A stretch of 7,876 nucleotides of DNA from GCA-2719315 sp964448645 (GTDB lineage: Bacteria; Bacteroidota; Bacteroidia; Flavobacteriales; Flavobacteriaceae): positions 1 through 7,876 of the forward strand of contig CAYUZY010000091.1 of assembly GCA_964448645.1 (NCBI GenBank), written 5' to 3'. Below are positions 6,208 to 7,876 of this stretch, in pieces. The notes below the pieces were generated by a model that had not been told where the DNA came from, made no database searches, and saw nothing but the letters and a program-made list of their open reading frames with translations. A program made the translations under genes and the position numbers. How positions within the stretch are numbered: the stretch's first letter is position 1; each line of letters opens with the position of its first letter.

Positions 6208-6960
6208 TTACCTATCGACTTTAAATTTTTCCAATTTAATGTCATCTAGACCATCTAAATCAAATGGATATTCCATTTGATCTTGAATGTTATATAGAGA
6301 AATAAGAATAAATTCACTAAGAACAACTATAAAATATGTTAACCATTCGGGATTACCTTCTCCTAATTTATTGATTATTGTAGGGGTATATATTACAGGG
6401 AATATATATATAAAAATTAAGCAATATGCTTTAAGGCTAATAGGAGTTCTATGAGTATGAATACCAATTAGATTATCTGATGATTCAACAACATCTTTTG
6501 TGAATCTAAATAACTTTTGTTTTGAACCTCCTGAAATAGCTTCTTTATTTTGTATAATAAAATCAATTAATTTTTTTAGTTTTTGATCAAAATCAGAGGA
6601 ATCTTCAGATGATGTTTCAAGGTAATGATAAAGACTATGATTTGTCTCTCTAATTAGAGTCATAACTTTAGATTTTTCCTGATCAGTAAGATTAGCATTC
6701 ATGTTAATTAGATTTTCCACAGTTTTAAGTGAAGATCTAAATCGACTTAGGTGTTCTAAAGCTTTTTCTCTTCTTCTAAAAGCCCCTCTAATAGTAAAAA
6801 CTAAAGGAAAGATAATAGCTATACTTATAAGGGTTAGATCTAAATTATACACTATACCAAACTCATATGCAATATATGGAACAGCTATAGAAAGTATTAG
6901 AACAATTAATGTTCTATAATTAATAATTGTTAAATATCTTGCTAATGAATTGGCGGCCAT
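6208..6960 (-). CDS. Bestrophin-like integral membrane protein (putative anion channel)
   Basis: This 250-residue protein has four hydrophobic segments arranged in two pairs: about 16-34 and 38-57, then 176-196 and 206-225, separated by a charged, helical middle region (60-170). The pattern after the second segment (TIRGAFRRREKALEHLSRF) resembles the bestrophin R-x(n)-A-x-R-R region. The end (NIQDQMEYPFDLDGLDDIKLEKF) resembles the bestrophin segment near the last helix, with PF followed by an acidic D-L-D-D run. The stretch RTPISLKAYCLIFIYIFPV also fits. Known family: pentameric chloride or anion channels; bacterial homologues are usually around 300 residues, so this is short. Function is inferred from pattern resemblance and topology only. 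No signal peptide is expected beyond the first helix. It is divergent from the CotH-like gene and 66 bases upstream of the aminoacylase cluster in the same direction. Alternative call: an unrelated four-helix membrane protein of unknown function. Confidence 0.62.
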   Translation of the reverse strand: MAANSLARYLTIINYRTLIVLILSIAVPYIAYEFGIVYNLDLTLISIAIIFPLVFTIRGAFRRREKALEHLSRFRSSLKTVENLINMNANLTDQEKSKVMTLIRETNHSLYHYLETSSEDSSDFDQKLKKLIDFIIQNKEAISGGSKQKLFRFTKDVVESSDNLIGIHTHRTPISLKAYCLIFIYIFPVIYTPTIINKLGEGNPEWLTYFIVVLSEFILISLYNIQDQMEYPFDLDGLDDIKLEKFKVDR

Positions 6961-6986
6961 TTGATTATTTTGTTAAATTGTAGTCG

Positions 6987-6994
6987 TAAATTTA
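6987..6994. promoter_or_regulatory. Possible shared -7-like palindrome in the divergent 41-base gap
   Basis: TAAATTTA is self-complementary, so each strand shows a -7-like box with one mismatch (final G to A). On the minus strand it would give the bestrophin-like gene a leader of about 20 bases. On the plus strand a start a few bases downstream would fall at or next to the ATG at 7002. No convincing -33 partner is seen on either strand, and such 8-mers are common in A+T-rich DNA. Confidence 0.2.
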
Positions 6995-7001
6995 TGTAAT
7001 T

Positions 7002-7876
7002 ATGATAAAACAGACTATATTCTCGATACTTTTTTTAGCGTCTATATCGCTAAGTGCCCAAATTTCCTTGTCTTCAGATAGATTATATCAAGATAAGTTT
7101 CCATTAAAAATTAAACTTGGATACTCAAATAAGAAAATGAATAAGAAAACTAATGATTCAACTTATATAAAGGTCCCTATGGAATTTTTCCATGATGATA
7201 AATGGAATTCAATTGAAGTTTCTCTTCGTGCTAGAGGAAATTTTAGAAGATCTCAATGTTATTTTCCTCCTATAAAAATGAAAATTAAAAAAGATATTAT
7301 TGAAAACACTTTATTTGATGGTAATAAGACTATGAAGTTAGTTATGCCTTGTAAATTGGAGAAAGAAAATAATGATAATGTTCTTCAAGAATATATAGCA
7401 TATAAAATGTATGAATTGTCTTCTCCTTATCATTTTAAGACAAGATTGGTCAATATAGATTTTTCAGAACCAAAAGGTAAAAAAGTTAAAAAGTTTGAAC
7501 TTAATGGTTTTTTAATAGAAGATGATAAAAGAGTTGCCAAAAGATTTGAAGGTAAAGTTTTAGAAAGATATATGCACCCCATGGCAATGGATGCTACTAC
7601 TTCAGTTCAAAATGCATTTTTTCAATTTATGATTGGAAATACAGATTTTTCAACCGCATATCAACATAATGGAAAGTTACTATATATTAATAAATTAATT
7701 ATTCCATTACCATATGATTTTGATATGACTGGATGGGTTAATCCTAGTTATCAAGTTGTCAATGAAACTTTAAATATAAACTCTGTAAAAGACAGAAAAT
7801 ATAGAGGTTTTAAAAGAGATGTTGAGGTGTTTAATAAGGTTAGGGATCAATTTATTTCAAAAAAAACTGTTTTAGT
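7002..7876 (+). CDS. Secreted CotH-kinase-like protein, 3' truncated by window edge
   Basis: The frame opens with ATG at 7002 and stays open for 291 codons to the right edge. The start is secure: the only nearby upstream ATG (6994) is followed at once by TAA, and the signal peptide begins here. A Sec signal (MIKQTIFSILFLASISLSAQ) has a likely cut after A19. Patterns recall the CotH atypical kinase fold: SLRARGNFRR (74-83) like the CotH RGN-S/R strand; an LQEYIAYKMYEL helix (128-139); a FELNGFLIEDDKRVAKR strand (165-181); FFQFMIGNTDFS (206-217); HNGKLLYINK; and PLPYDFDMTGWV (236-247), where the DFD would be the metal-binding part of a kinase site. Known: CotH phosphorylates spore coat proteins in Bacillus, and related secreted or surface proteins of unknown role are common in Bacteroidota. 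Kinase activity here is inference. No lipobox is present, so it is periplasmic or exported. Divergent from the bestrophin-like gene, with 41 bases between. Confidence 0.7.
   Translation, partial: MIKQTIFSILFLASISLSAQISLSSDRLYQDKFPLKIKLGYSNKKMNKKTNDSTYIKVPMEFFHDDKWNSIEVSLRARGNFRRSQCYFPPIKMKIKKDIIENTLFDGNKTMKLVMPCKLEKENNDNVLQEYIAYKMYELSSPYHFKTRLVNIDFSEPKGKKVKKFELNGFLIEDDKRVAKRFEGKVLERYMHPMAMDATTSVQNAFFQFMIGNTDFSTAYQHNGKLLYINKLIIPLPYDFDMTGWVNPSYQVVNETLNINSVKDRKYRGFKRDVEVFNKVRDQFISKKTVL

Noticed and set aside
6196..6208. AAATAC/GTATTT inverted repeat at the end of the bestrophin-like gene as a terminator
   Set aside because: The arms are separated by one base, the stem is A+T-rich and weak, and the T run is displaced; it overlaps the stop codon and the -33 element.
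6701..6919. Plus-strand open frame of 72 codons
   Set aside because: Antisense to the bestrophin-like gene, with no promoter, no family pattern and no conserved motif.

Overview
The window is very A+T-rich and reads as chromosomal DNA of a Bacteroidota bacterium, most likely a flavobacterium, possibly marine. The assignment rests on four things: near-absence of Shine-Dalgarno sequences with A-rich leaders; TAnnTTTG-type -7 promoter boxes; short lipoprotein signals of the MKK...SC kind; and protein families common in that phylum (lipoprotein D-aminoacylase and DUF885 hydrolases, secreted CotH-like proteins). No mobile element, CRISPR array or phage gene is visible. Coding density is high and no gene-free stretch reaches 300 bases.

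Layout. (1) 3-461, plus: the C-terminal part of HemW, a radical SAM haem-related protein cut by the left edge. (2) 462-1832, minus: a cytosolic M20 dinuclear-zinc dipeptidase, tail to tail with hemW with no bases between the stop codons. (3) 1833-2049: back-to-back promoter boxes, tRNA-Leu(UAG) on the plus strand and its intrinsic terminator. (4) 2050-6141, minus: a tight three-gene cluster transcribed from 6141 towards 2050. It holds a lipoprotein amidohydrolase of the D-aminoacylase family, a DUF885 lipoprotein metallopeptidase 2 bases later, and a 2-oxoglutarate/Fe(II) oxygenase of the HalD/BesD/ArpA-like type overlapping by 8 bases. (5) 6208-6960, minus: a bestrophin-like four-helix membrane protein. 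(6) 7002-7876, plus: a secreted protein with a CotH-kinase-like pattern, cut by the right edge.

How the genes may work together (inference). The two lipoproteins would sit in the envelope and cleave acylated or peptide-bound amino acids. The cytosolic M20 dipeptidase could finish peptide breakdown, and the oxygenase, whose family relatives act on free amino acids, could hydroxylate a released amino acid. This makes 2050-6141 a candidate salvage or modification cassette for unusual (perhaps D- or N-acyl) amino acids. The substrates cannot be read from sequence. The most unusual molecular detail is that the D-aminoacylase-family protein lacks the normal N-terminal HxH metal motif while keeping the later histidines and aspartate.
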